The notes under the pieces were generated by a model. It saw only the letters and a program-made list of their open reading frames with translations, was not told the DNA's origin and searched no databases. Source: an uncultured Oscillospiraceae bacterium (GTDB taxonomy: Bacteria > Bacillota > Clostridia > Oscillospirales > Oscillospiraceae). Taken from it: DNA of 59,463 nt. Of the stretch, positions 35,322-43,483 are shown piece after piece (position 1 is the first letter of the stretch; every line of letters begins with the position of its first letter). The DNA is taken from the NCBI GenBank assembly GCA_900756575.1, contig CAAEKQ010000146.1, positions 1 through 59,463 of the forward strand, written 5' to 3'. The position numbers and the translations under genes are program-made.

Positions 35322-35402
35322 GCTATAAATCCTCTGGCTGATACATGGTAAGATCGCCCGCACAGCCCTGCTGGGCGTCTATGATTGTGAATAAGATAGA
35401 AT

Positions 35403-36254
35403 TCAGGCGTTTGCCGCTTCCTGATAGATGGCGCGGGCACATTCCTCCACGCTCAGGGCATCCAGGGGAAGGTTCCAGCCCCGCCCGTTGAGCTCGTATA
35501 GGAGATCCGTGGTCTCCGGAACGGTCAGCCCTACGTCTCTTAAAAGCTCCACCTGAGAAAACACCTTTTTCGGGGTGTCGTCTGCAATGATCTTGCCGTC
35601 GTTCATGACCACCACCCGGTCTGCCTCGGTGGCCTCGCGCATATGGTGGGTAATCAGCACCACGGTCACGCCGAACTTGTCGTTGAGCTCATGAATGGTA
35701 CTCACCACTTCATTTCTGCCCACGGGGTCCAGCATGGCGGTAGGCTCGTCCAACACCACGCACTTGGGCCGCATGGCAAGCACGCCTGCAATGGCAACCC
35801 GCTGCTTCTGTCCGCCGGAGAGCAGATGGGGCGCATGCTTTCGGTAGTCATACATTCCAACCGCCTTGAGGGCCGCGTCTACCCGCTCCCGAATCTCTTT
35901 CGGGGGAACCCCTAGATTCTCCAAGGCAAAGGCAACGTCTTCCTCCACCACGTTGGCAACGATCTGGTTGTCCGGGTTCTGGAATACCATGCCCACGGTT
36001 TTTCGGACGGGGATCATCTCGTTTTCATCCCGGGTGTCCATGCCATAGACCATCACCTCGCCCAGATTTGGCAGCAGAATGGCGTTAAAATGCTTGGCCA
36101 GGGTGGATTTGCCGCAGCCGTTATGTCCGAGAATCACCACAAAGGTACCCTGCTCAATGGTCAGGTCCAGGTGCTCAAACACACGGATGGGCGCTTCCCC
36201 CTCGGTTTTGTTGTAGAAAAAGGACGCATCCTTTACTTGAATGGCAGTTTCCAA
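35403..36254 (-). CDS. ecfA1: Energy-coupling factor ATPase EcfA1
   Basis: 283 residues, ABC ATPase. Walker A GHNGCGKST, Q-loop GMVFQNPDNQIV, signature LLSGGQKQRVAIAG, Walker B CVVLDEPTAMLDP. The N-terminus METAIQVKDASFFYN is typical. First of the three ecf genes, starting 4 bases after the methyltransferase stop, so the run continues from the PBP gene. No S component is encoded nearby. Confidence 0.93.
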   Translation of the reverse strand: METAIQVKDASFFYNKTEGEAPIRVFEHLDLTIEQGTFVVILGHNGCGKSTLAKHFNAILLPNLGEVMVYGMDTRDENEMIPVRKTVGMVFQNPDNQIVANVVEEDVAFALENLGVPPKEIRERVDAALKAVGMYDYRKHAPHLLSGGQKQRVAIAGVLAMRPKCVVLDEPTAMLDPVGRNEVVSTIHELNDKFGVTVVLITHHMREATEADRVVVMNDGKIIADDTPKKVFSQVELLRDVGLTVPETTDLLYELNGRGWNLPLDALSVEECARAIYQEAANA

Positions 36255-36258
36255 TGGC

Positions 36259-37125
36259 TTAGTCCTCCCGATGCCAGCGACCCGTTGCTCCGCAGGGAAG
36301 CACCAATCCCGATGCGGTCACCGGAAGACCCAGCTCGCCGCAGTCCGTATGGCCGCCATATTTTGTGGAAAAAATACTGTCTGAAAGATATCCCACCACA
36401 GAGGGCGCAAGGCCGGTGGTGTAGGAATTGATGATGACGAACAGCGGATTGTCGGACAGAACCCCTGCGCACAGCTTCACAAAGCCGTAGAGATCCTTTT
36501 CCAGTTTCCACACCTCACCATTGGAACCTCGTCCGTAAGAGGGCGGGTCCATGATGATTGCATCATATTTTCGGCCCCGCTTGATCTCCCGCTCCACAAA
36601 TTTGCGGCAGTCATCGATGATCCAGCGGATGGGGCGATCCTCCACCCCGGAGAGCTTGGCGTTTTCTCTGGCCCAGGCCACCATGCCCTTAGCCGCGTCC
36701 ACATGGCAGACACTGGCTCCGGCTGCCGCACAGGCCATGGTAGCGCCGCCGGTATAGGCAAACAGATTCAGCACACTGATGGGCCGTCCCGCATGGCGGA
36801 TCTTGTCCATGGCCCAGTCCCAGTTGGCCGCCTGCTCCGGAAAAATGCCCGTGTGCTTAAAGTTCATGGGCTTCACCTGGAACGTCAGCTCTTTATAATG
36901 GATCTCCCATTTATCCGGAAGCTTTTTTGTGTTCCACTGTCCGCCGCCGGTATGGCTCCGTTCATAACGGGCGTTGTATTCCCGCCAGCCGGGATGCTTC
37001 CGGGGCGTTTCCCAGATGACCTGAGGGTCCGGGCGTACCAGGGTATATTTGTCCCAGCGCTCCAGCTTTTCACCGCTGGTGCAGTCAAGAACCTCATAGT
37101 CTTTCCATTCATTTGCGATCCACAT
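36259..37125 (-). CDS. Class I SAM-dependent methyltransferase, RlmI/RlmK-like
   Basis: 288 residues. The SAM-binding segment is VLNLFAYTGGATMACAAAGA with VDAAKGMV as motif II, and the catalytic-type motif DPPSYGRG lies at ~205, the arrangement of RNA cytosine-5 or N-methyltransferases of the RlmI/PF10672 group, here without a PUA domain. The likely substrate is rRNA but is unproven. It sits between the PBP gene and ecfA1 with gaps of 12 and 4 bases. Confidence 0.82.
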   Translation of the reverse strand: MWIANEWKDYEVLDCTSGEKLERWDKYTLVRPDPQVIWETPRKHPGWREYNARYERSHTGGGQWNTKKLPDKWEIHYKELTFQVKPMNFKHTGIFPEQAANWDWAMDKIRHAGRPISVLNLFAYTGGATMACAAAGASVCHVDAAKGMVAWARENAKLSGVEDRPIRWIIDDCRKFVEREIKRGRKYDAIIMDPPSYGRGSNGEVWKLEKDLYGFVKLCAGVLSDNPLFVIINSYTTGLAPSVVGYLSDSIFSTKYGGHTDCGELGLPVTASGLVLPCGATGRWHRED

Positions 37126-37137
37126 GGTATTCCCTCC

Positions 37138-39624
37138 CTACTGCACCGCCGGCATCGAAACCACCGGGTCGGACTCCGATGGGTCCTGCTCCGTACCTCC
37201 GGTATTATCGTCATCGTTATCATATCGCGTGGTTACGGTGGTACGCTGCGTGCCGTGAATGGTGCAGACCGCATTTACCGGATCCATGGTATCGCACCGG
37301 GCCTCGCTGTAGCCCGAGCGCTTCACCAGCGTGCCCACGCAATACTGCTGATCGGCCACCACAATGCCCGCAATGGGGAACTGGCGGGAAAGGTTCAGCA
37401 GACCGTACTGGGTCACGGTTCCGCGGCTCTTGCAGGAATCGTTTGCCACATGGAGCGTATCTCCGGCGGTACAAATGTCGGTTTCCACATGGGTGGAGCA
37501 GTAGGATGTCGGCACATCGCTGCCATCCAGCTGGATGGTAACGGTTCGGTCGCCGCGGATATCCTTGGTGCACCAATCGTTCACCAGATTGCCGCTGTCC
37601 TGGCAGACCTCCACATCAATCACAGAGGTAGGCTTTTCAAAGGCCTTGTTCTGCTTGCCCTCATGCACCTTTGTCATAACCTTGTTAAACAGCACCGATG
37701 CAGGATTCTCGATGGAGTCATCCTCCAGTACAACCTCCTGGGGCTGGTCATAGCCGCACCATACCACGCCGGTATAGTAGCCGGTATAACCCGCGAACCA
37801 GCGGTCCTTATCGTCCGAGGTGGTACCGGTCTTACCGGCGGTGTCAATGCCGGGCACCTGGGCTTCCTGACCGGTGCCGTCCTTTACGGTTTCCTCCATC
37901 ATATAGGTAAGGTAGTAAGCGGTCTTCTCGCTCATGTTCTCGTTGGAGGACTGGGTGTTATCCAGCACCACGTTGCCGTCGCTGTCCAGCACCTTGGTAT
38001 AGGTGCGGGCCTCCCGATAGGTGCCCTTATTCTCAATGGAGGCATAAGCTGCCGTCAAATCCCGAATGGTCACGCCGCGTACCATGCCGCCCAGTGCCAG
38101 AGACCAATAGCTCTTGTCGGTGTAATTGACGCCGTTGAGCTCGTACTGATCCACCAGGGTGTCCAGGTGCATATCGTTGACCGCGTAGTGATAAGCATAA
38201 TCCAGCCCCACATCGTCCAGCACCTTCACTGCAACGGTGTTGGTAGAACGCTTCATGGCTGTGAGAATATTGGTGAGTCCGTGGTAGGTATCATCCTCGT
38301 TCTTGGGCCAGGGAGAGGAGCCGAACGTAAAGGGCGTATCGTCATATACCGTAGCGGGGGTAATCAGGCCCATCTCCAGTGCCGGCGCATAGACCGCCAG
38401 CGGCTTAATGGTAGAACCGGGAGACAGCAGACTCTGGGTCGCACGGCTCAGGGTCAGGCTGCCCTCCTTCTGACCGACACCGCCTACAATGGCCGCAATG
38501 TCACCGGTTTCGTTGTCGATGATGACAATGCCGGACTGGAGCTGCTGATAGGTACTGTCCGTTTTCGGAATGTTGTCCAGGTCTTCATAGACCTCCTCAG
38601 CGGCGTTCTGCACGTCCACATCAATGGTGGAATAAATCTGATAGCCGCCGCCCAGGATCATCCGGTTGATGACCTCGGTGTCGTACCCGGTGGCGCTGGC
38701 AAGATCATTGACCACGTCCCGAATGACCTGATCCACAAAGTAGGAATAGTAATCGGAGTTGTCGCCGGTTTCGGAGGAGGAGTCCGCATACTGGAACTGC
38801 AATTCCTCGTTCTTGGCGTTCTGATATTCATTTTCGGTAATATACCCCTGCTGCCGCATCTCGTAGAGAATATCAGTCTGACGCTCTTTGTTCTTCGCCT
38901 TGGTTTTCTCGCTGATATAGGGGTCGTAAATGGAGGGGTTGTTGGTGATGGCAATGAGGCTTGCACATTCCGCCAAGTCCAGCTCACTGACGTCCTTGCC
39001 GAAATAGGTGTAGGCCGCCGTCCGAACACCATAGGCCTGCTCGCCCAGATAGATGGTGTTCAGGTACCACTCCATAATATCTTCCTTGCTGTACTGCTTT
39101 TCCATCTCCAGGGCGCGGAAAATCTCCACCAGCTTTCGACGGACGGTAACCTCGTTGTCATTGGTCAGGTTCTTGACCAGCTGCTGGGTGACCGTAGATG
39201 CGCCATAGGTGCTGTTGCCGCCCAAAAACAGGTTAGCCGAAGCCTTCATGGAGCGGAGCCAGTCTACACCGCTGTGCTGGAAGAAGCGCTTATCCTCAAT
39301 GGCCACGGTGGCATAAACCAGATTGGTGGGGATATCCTTATAGGACGCCCAGATCCGGTTTTCCTCACCATAGAGGTTTTGCAGCGCCTGATACTCGCCG
39401 GTAGACTTGTCCTGATAATAAATCACGGAGGTCTGGTTCAGCCGGAAGCTGTCCAGAGAGAAGGACACCTGGGGCATCAGATAGTTTCTGAGATAAGCGG
39501 TAAAGATACAGGCGAAAATCACAAGACTGATGGCGCCCACCAGCAGGATTGTCCCCAGTACCTTTCCAAACCGCCGGAAAAATCTGCCCGGCATCCCCGG
39601 CTCACGTTTCTGTTTTTTTGCCAT
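37138..39624 (-). CDS. Class A penicillin-binding protein (PBP1a-type)
   Basis: 828 residues. A short basic N-terminus and one helix (~22-44) precede the glycosyltransferase domain (E110 in ATVAIEDKRFFQHSGVDW; GASTVTQQLVKN) and the transpeptidase domain (S404 in SPGSTIKP, STN in MKRSTNTVAVKV, KTGTT). It polymerises and crosslinks peptidoglycan. The C-terminal ~150 residues carry eight cysteines and end in an acidic Asp/Glu/Ser tail; a shorter C-D-S-G...C tail is known in clostridial PBPs. The GGAGG site lies 9 bases before the start. Confidence 0.95.
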   Translation of the reverse strand: MAKKQKREPGMPGRFFRRFGKVLGTILLVGAISLVIFACIFTAYLRNYLMPQVSFSLDSFRLNQTSVIYYQDKSTGEYQALQNLYGEENRIWASYKDIPTNLVYATVAIEDKRFFQHSGVDWLRSMKASANLFLGGNSTYGASTVTQQLVKNLTNDNEVTVRRKLVEIFRALEMEKQYSKEDIMEWYLNTIYLGEQAYGVRTAAYTYFGKDVSELDLAECASLIAITNNPSIYDPYISEKTKAKNKERQTDILYEMRQQGYITENEYQNAKNEELQFQYADSSSETGDNSDYYSYFVDQVIRDVVNDLASATGYDTEVINRMILGGGYQIYSTIDVDVQNAAEEVYEDLDNIPKTDSTYQQLQSGIVIIDNETGDIAAIVGGVGQKEGSLTLSRATQSLLSPGSTIKPLAVYAPALEMGLITPATVYDDTPFTFGSSPWPKNEDDTYHGLTNILTAMKRSTNTVAVKVLDDVGLDYAYHYAVNDMHLDTLVDQYELNGVNYTDKSYWSLALGGMVRGVTIRDLTAAYASIENKGTYREARTYTKVLDSDGNVVLDNTQSSNENMSEKTAYYLTYMMEETVKDGTGQEAQVPGIDTAGKTGTTSDDKDRWFAGYTGYYTGVVWCGYDQPQEVVLEDDSIENPASVLFNKVMTKVHEGKQNKAFEKPTSVIDVEVCQDSGNLVNDWCTKDIRGDRTVTIQLDGSDVPTSYCSTHVETDICTAGDTLHVANDSCKSRGTVTQYGLLNLSRQFPIAGIVVADQQYCVGTLVKRSGYSEARCDTMDPVNAVCTIHGTQRTTVTTRYDNDDDNTGGTEQDPSESDPVVSMPAVQ

Positions 39625-39727
39625 ATCGGCGCACCTCCGCAGTGAATTCGTCCTGTTTATGATTCGGGCCGGAGCAGTCTCCGCCGTTTCGTCATCGCCA
39701 TTTGGGCGCAGGTTTAGAGTTTAGTAT

Positions 39728-39736
39728 ATTATATCA
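39728..39736 (-). promoter_or_regulatory. Extended -10 promoter of the PBP gene
   Basis: On the minus strand TGATATAAT, a perfect TATAAT preceded by TGN, 104 bases before the PBP start. A TTGACA lies only 8 bases upstream, too close for a standard -35. Between here and 40001 there are ~265 bases with no gene; they include an 8-bp inverted repeat (GAGAAAGG/CCTTTCTC, about 39821-39867). Confidence 0.5.
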
Positions 39737-40001
39737 CAGTCTGTCAATCGTGTCCCCTGAGATTTTTTCATTTTCCGGTGGATTTTCCCCGTCCAATTAT
39801 TAATATAGTGTGAATATTTCGGAGAAAGGCGGATAGGATGATGGAGGGGGGAGCTTTCCTTTCTCGCCCCGCCCCGATCTTCCTTGTCCCCCAGCGCCCT
39901 CTCTCCGGCTGTTTGCTCAGTTTTGAAGGGAGCAAAACCGAAAAATATGGTCAAAATGCGCAATTTTTCACCAAAAACTGCCCCTCCGCAAAAAATAACA
40001 C

Positions 40002-40030
40002 TTGATTTTCTGCGCCCGGGGCATTACTAT
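40002..40030 (+). promoter_or_regulatory. Promoter of the DUF1292 gene
   Basis: TTGATT (40002-40007), a 17-base spacer and TACTAT (40025-40030), 52 bases before the start. Confidence 0.55.
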
Positions 40031-40081
40031 AGGCACGTAATCAAAAAATCCGCATAAGCTATAGCCGGAAGGAGATTTTCC

Positions 40082-40390
40082 ATGAGCGAATATGGCGACA
40101 ACATCATTTCCATCAGCGACGACGAGGGCAACGACTTCGAGCTGCTGGTGCTGGATGAGGCCGATATGAACGGCGTCCACTATCTTGCCCTCACCGAGGC
40201 AAAGAACCCCGAGGAGGAGGAGAATCTGGAGGTCATTATCCTGAAGGTGATTCAGGATGAGGAGTCCGGTGAGGATCTTCTCTCCACCGTTGACAGTGAC
40301 GATGAGCTGGAGGCAATCTACCAGATCTTCGAAGATCAGATGTTTGCCGACGACGATGGCCCCGAAGCGGACGATCAAGACGACGAATAA
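40082..40390 (+). CDS. DUF1292 (YrzB/UPF0473) family acidic protein
   Basis: 102 residues, strongly acidic, with the family pattern ISISDDEGNDFELLVLDEAD...LEVIILKV and an acidic C-terminal tail. YrzB-type proteins are widespread in Firmicutes and usually lie near alaS, yrrL (ruvX) or mltG; their function is unknown. Here it directly precedes the probable 6S RNA gene (6-base gap), and alaS and ruvX are elsewhere in the window. Confidence 0.88.
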   Translation: MSEYGDNIISISDDEGNDFELLVLDEADMNGVHYLALTEAKNPEEEENLEVIILKVIQDEESGEDLLSTVDSDDELEAIYQIFEDQMFADDDGPEADDQDDE

Positions 40391-40396
40391 TAAATT

Positions 40397-40591
40397 TCCC
40401 TGCTTGATGCGTGATGAATCCTGTTAAACCCACATTATAACTTCGGGATGCTGTACTCCCGTTGCTGCTTGCAGGCCTCCTGCCGGACTTGTCCGCAGAA
40501 GTTGGAAGCAGTCACAGCAGCGGGGAGGCAACCCACCTGCCGTTCCGTGCAGGTTATAATTGGATTCACACGGTCAAAGCGGGGATTTTTT
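40397..40591 (+). ncRNA. ssrS: Probable 6S RNA (rod-shaped structured RNA)
   Basis: The stretch folds into one long rod of ~195 bases. Nested pairs from outside in: TCCCTGCTT with AAGCGGGGA (40577-40585), followed by TTTTTT; TGAATCC (40415-40421) with GGATTCA (40562-40568); ATTATAAC (40434-40441) with GTTATAAT (40553-40560); an open central bubble (40442-40455 and 40528-40552); CTCCCGTTGCTG (40456-40467) with CAGCAGCGGGGAG (40515-40527); two small apical hairpins. Length, central bubble and terminal closing stem match 6S RNA, which traps sigma-A RNA polymerase. The promoter is not obvious and may lie in the DUF1292 gene. Confidence 0.68.
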
Positions 40592-40652
40592 ATGCACTCG
40601 TCCCCAGATTTTCAGTTTTCTGTCAGATTCTTATAAACTTTTTTGATTCGAC

Positions 40653-40681
40653 TTGAAACTCAGGGCATTATGCTATATAAT
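40653..40681 (+). promoter_or_regulatory. Promoter of the parvulin foldase gene
   Basis: TTGAAA (40653-40658), a 17-base spacer and perfect TATAAT (40676-40681), 37 bases before the start. Confidence 0.82.
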
Positions 40682-40718
40682 GAACCCCGATTAACTACAG
40701 GAGAGGACTGACCCTACT

Positions 40719-42299
40719 ATGAGCGCATCCAGAGAAAAGCGTCTGCGCCGTGAGCTGCGGGATGCAGAAGCAAACAGCGATACGGTAAAAAAGCAGAAAA
40801 AGAAACAGAATAAAAAGCCCATGACCCCGGCGAAAGCAAAGAAGATTCGCAGTGCCATCGGTTCTGCCGTTGCCATTGTTCTGGTGGTCATCTTCATCGG
40901 GCTGATCTTTGTAAACAGCGGCTTTATGCAGACCCATGCCACCGCGCTTACCGTTGGCAACCATAAGGTCACCCCCACGGAGTTCAACTATTTCTATCAT
41001 GACTCCTATTATAACATCTATAGCCAGTATTCCTCCAGCGGACTGTGGACTTACCTGGTGGATTCCACCAAGCCCATTGAAACCCAGGACTGCTCTCTGA
41101 GCCAGGATGGCGAGAACTGGAAGGAATACCTGACCCGCACCGCCGGCGACACCGCTCTTCGGGTTTATGCCCTGTACGACGCCGCTCAGGAGGCTGGCTT
41201 TACCCTGGACGATGACGCCAAGAACACCATCGAAACCACCCGCACCAATCTCGACACCTATGCCACTTCCGCAGGCTACAAAACCGCCGATGACTATCTG
41301 GAGGCCAACTATGGCAAGGGCGCCGATGTGGATTCCTACATTCAGTACCTGACCGTCCAGCAAACCGCCTCCTCCTACGCCAAAGAGAAGACCGACAGCT
41401 TTACCTACACCGACGAGGAACTGCGGAACTACTACGACGAGAACAAACAGGACTTTGATAAGATCACCTACCGTGTGTTCAACGTAGCCACCCAGGACGA
41501 CGATACCGCTGCTGCCAAAGAGACTGCCGACAACATGAAGGCCGACCTCACCGGCACCGAGGATAGCTTTGTAAAGGCTGCTCAGAAGTATGCCCCCGAG
41601 GATTCCGCTGAAAGCTACGAGGACGAAAGCTACACCCTCCGTTCCAACCAGGGCTACTCCGCCATCAGCTCTGACTATGCCGACTGGCTGTTTGCCGACG
41701 GCCGCAGTGCTGGCGAGAGTGAGGTATTTGCCACCTCCTCCGGCTACAGCGTTGTAATGTTTGTCTCCCGCGACGACAACAACTATAACACCGTCAACGT
41801 TCGCCACATTCTGGTGAAGGTTGCCATCTCCGGTGAGGACAATACCTCCACCGACGCCGATTGGGCGGAATGCAAGTCCAAGATCGACGAGATCCAGAAG
41901 GAATGGGAAGCGACTGATCAGACCGAGGACGATTTCGCCGCCCTGGCCACCGAGAAGTCCGAGGATACCGGCTCTGCCTCCAACGGCGGCCTGTATGAGG
42001 ACGTTTACAAGGGCCAGATGGTCACCGAGTTCAACGACTGGTGCTTCGATGCAGACCGCAAGGTTGGCGACACCGGCGTGGTTAAGTCCTCCTATGGCTA
42101 TCACCTGATGTACTTCTCCGGCACCGGCGACCTGTATTGGAAGTCCCTGGCTGACACCGCAAAGCGCAACGCCGACTACACCGATTGGTACAATGACTAC
42201 TCCGCTTCCTACGCCGCCAAGACCGGCACCGTAGGTCAGTGGTTCACCAACAAGGATCTGCCGGTTCTGGGCACCTCCAGTACCACCGCAGCCAACTAA
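40719..42299 (+). CDS. Membrane-anchored PpiC/parvulin-type peptidyl-prolyl isomerase
   Basis: 526 residues. A long, very basic cytoplasmic N-terminus (1-~48) precedes one helix (~49-68), an extracellular SurA/PrsA-like helical region, and a parvulin domain at ~360-480 (VNVRHILVKVA, DDFAALATEKSEDTGSASNGG, GDTGVVKSSYGYHLMYF). It probably helps exported proteins fold outside the membrane. It is anchored by a helix rather than by a lipid as in PrsA. Monocistronic between its own promoter and a strong terminator. Confidence 0.87.
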   Translation: MSASREKRLRRELRDAEANSDTVKKQKKKQNKKPMTPAKAKKIRSAIGSAVAIVLVVIFIGLIFVNSGFMQTHATALTVGNHKVTPTEFNYFYHDSYYNIYSQYSSSGLWTYLVDSTKPIETQDCSLSQDGENWKEYLTRTAGDTALRVYALYDAAQEAGFTLDDDAKNTIETTRTNLDTYATSAGYKTADDYLEANYGKGADVDSYIQYLTVQQTASSYAKEKTDSFTYTDEELRNYYDENKQDFDKITYRVFNVATQDDDTAAAKETADNMKADLTGTEDSFVKAAQKYAPEDSAESYEDESYTLRSNQGYSAISSDYADWLFADGRSAGESEVFATSSGYSVVMFVSRDDNNYNTVNVRHILVKVAISGEDNTSTDADWAECKSKIDEIQKEWEATDQTEDDFAALATEKSEDTGSASNGGLYEDVYKGQMVTEFNDWCFDADRKVGDTGVVKSSYGYHLMYFSGTGDLYWKSLADTAKRNADYTDWYNDYSASYAAKTGTVGQWFTNKDLPVLGTSSTTAAN

Positions 42300-42314
42300 T
42301 TGCTTCAACAAATT

Positions 42315-42348
42315 CTATGCCCGGACAAGCGTCCGGGCATAGCTTTTC
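42315..42348 (+). terminator. Terminator after the parvulin gene
   Basis: CTATGCCCGGAC and GTCCGGGCATAG form a perfect 12-bp stem with loop AAGC, followed by CTTTTCTC. Confidence 0.88.
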
Positions 42349-42364
42349 TCGAGAAGGAGATGCT

Positions 42365-43075
42365 ATGAATCAGTTTTTACGCGAGGCCATGTTCTACGGT
42401 GAGGACGCCGTGGAGCTGCTGTCAAAGAAGCACGTGATGGTGTTCGGCATTGGCGGCGTTGGCAGCTATACGGCAGAAGCGCTGTGCCGGGCCGGTATTG
42501 GGCATATTACTCTGGTGGACAACGATACCGTAGGCCTGACCAATCTCAACCGTCAGCTCTGCGCCCTCCATTCCACGCTGGGACAGTATAAATCCGATGT
42601 GATGGCCGCTCGGCTCCGTGATATCAATCCCGAGGCCACCATCGTCTCCCTGCCTAAGCTCTATGACGAGGCCCACAAGGAGGAGTTTTTCTCCCTCCAA
42701 CCGGATTATATCGTGGATGCCATTGACCTGGTGTCCTGCAAGCTCAGTCTCATTGAAACGGCGCTCAGCCGCAACATCCCCATTATCTCCTCCATGGGCA
42801 CCGGCAACAAGCAGGATCCAACCCGGTTCCGGATTGCCGATATCAATCAGACCTCCGGCTGTCACCTGGCCCGGGTCATCCGCCGGGAACTGAAAAACCG
42901 CGGCATCGCCCACCATAAGGTGCTGTTTTCCGACGAGGTACCCATCTCTCCCCTGCCCCTGGAAACGCCGCCGCCGGGCCGAAGGAGCATCCCCGCGTCG
43001 CTGTCCTGGGTGCCCTCCTGCGCCGGACTGATGCTGGGGGGCTATGTGGTGCGGGATCTCATTGGCGCACTGTAA
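42365..43075 (+). CDS. tcdA: tRNA threonylcarbamoyladenosine dehydratase (TcdA-like)
   Basis: 236 residues of the ThiF/E1-like family. The nucleotide-binding GIGGVGSYTAEALCRAGIG (~28-46), DNDTVGLTNLNRQ, and VDAIDLVSCKLSLI are characteristic of TcdA (YgdL/CsdL), which cyclises t6A37 in tRNA to ct6A. The C-terminal GRRSIPASLSWVPSCAGLMLGGYVVRDLI fits. It complements tsaB and tsaE at 7.7-8.9 kb. ATG 42365 lies just after GAAGGAGATGCT; upstream open frame covers the terminator. Confidence 0.88.
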   Translation: MNQFLREAMFYGEDAVELLSKKHVMVFGIGGVGSYTAEALCRAGIGHITLVDNDTVGLTNLNRQLCALHSTLGQYKSDVMAARLRDINPEATIVSLPKLYDEAHKEEFFSLQPDYIVDAIDLVSCKLSLIETALSRNIPIISSMGTGNKQDPTRFRIADINQTSGCHLARVIRRELKNRGIAHHKVLFSDEVPISPLPLETPPPGRRSIPASLSWVPSCAGLMLGGYVVRDLIGAL

Positions 43076-43089
43076 AGTGTATAAAATTC

Positions 43090-43125
43090 TCCCTCCTGTG
43101 GAATCCTGCCACAGGAGGGATTTTT
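43090..43125 (+). terminator. Terminator hairpin that contains the next gene's ribosome-binding site
   Basis: TCCCTCCTGTGG (43090-43101) and CCACAGGAGGGA (43109-43120) form a perfect 12-bp stem followed by TTTTT. The AGGAGGG in the 3' arm is the only Shine-Dalgarno for the gene at 43127. Confidence 0.85.
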
Positions 43126-43126
43126 C

Positions 43127-43483
43127 ATGAAACCGATGTGGAAATATGCCGTCAGCGGAATGGCCGCCGGTGCCGCCAACGGACTGTTCGGCGCGGGCGG
43201 TGGGATGATTCTGGTGCCCTTGCTCACCCGATGGGGCGGACTGGAGGATAAAACGGCCTTTGCCACCTCCATCGCCATCATCGCGCCCATGTGCCTGGTC
43301 TCCATCTTCATCTATTGGTATCAGGGGCAGTTGGATTTCGGCGCTGCACTGCCCTATCTCGTGGGCGGATTATTCGGCGGACTGCTGGGCGGCAAGCTGT
43401 TTAAAAATATGCCCGCCGGCGTGCTCCATAAGCTGCTGGGGCTGTTTATTCTCTACGGCGGAATCCGGAGTCTTGTATGCTGA
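43127..43483 (+). CDS. Half-length TauE/SafE family permease, first half
   Basis: 118 residues, about four helices, matching one repeat of the TauE/SafE sulfite/sulfonate exporter family: GMAAGAANGLFGAGGGMILVPLL is the repeat signature. Full proteins have two such repeats (~250 residues). The second repeat is encoded by the next gene, whose ATG overlaps this stop by 7 bases, so the pair probably forms a heteromeric transporter. The substrate is unknown. Its ribosome-binding site is buried in a terminator stem. Confidence 0.82.
   Translation: MKPMWKYAVSGMAAGAANGLFGAGGGMILVPLLTRWGGLEDKTAFATSIAIIAPMCLVSIFIYWYQGQLDFGAALPYLVGGLFGGLLGGKLFKNMPAGVLHKLLGLFILYGGIRSLVC

Noticed and set aside
36703..39645. 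Very long open frame antisense to the PBP and methyltransferase genes
   Set aside because: It is a GC-driven shadow of two genes with clear catalytic motifs; it has no recognisable domains and spans several promoters and gene ends.
40457..40527. Small SRP RNA
   Set aside because: There is a passing resemblance in GGAAGCAG, but the conserved SRP apical GGUCCGGAAGGAAGCAGC arrangement is absent and the overall rod with a central bubble fits 6S RNA better.
40448..40656. Short open frames of ~60 codons in the DUF1292-parvulin gap
   Set aside because: They lie within the structured RNA and lack ribosome-binding sites or recognisable sequence.
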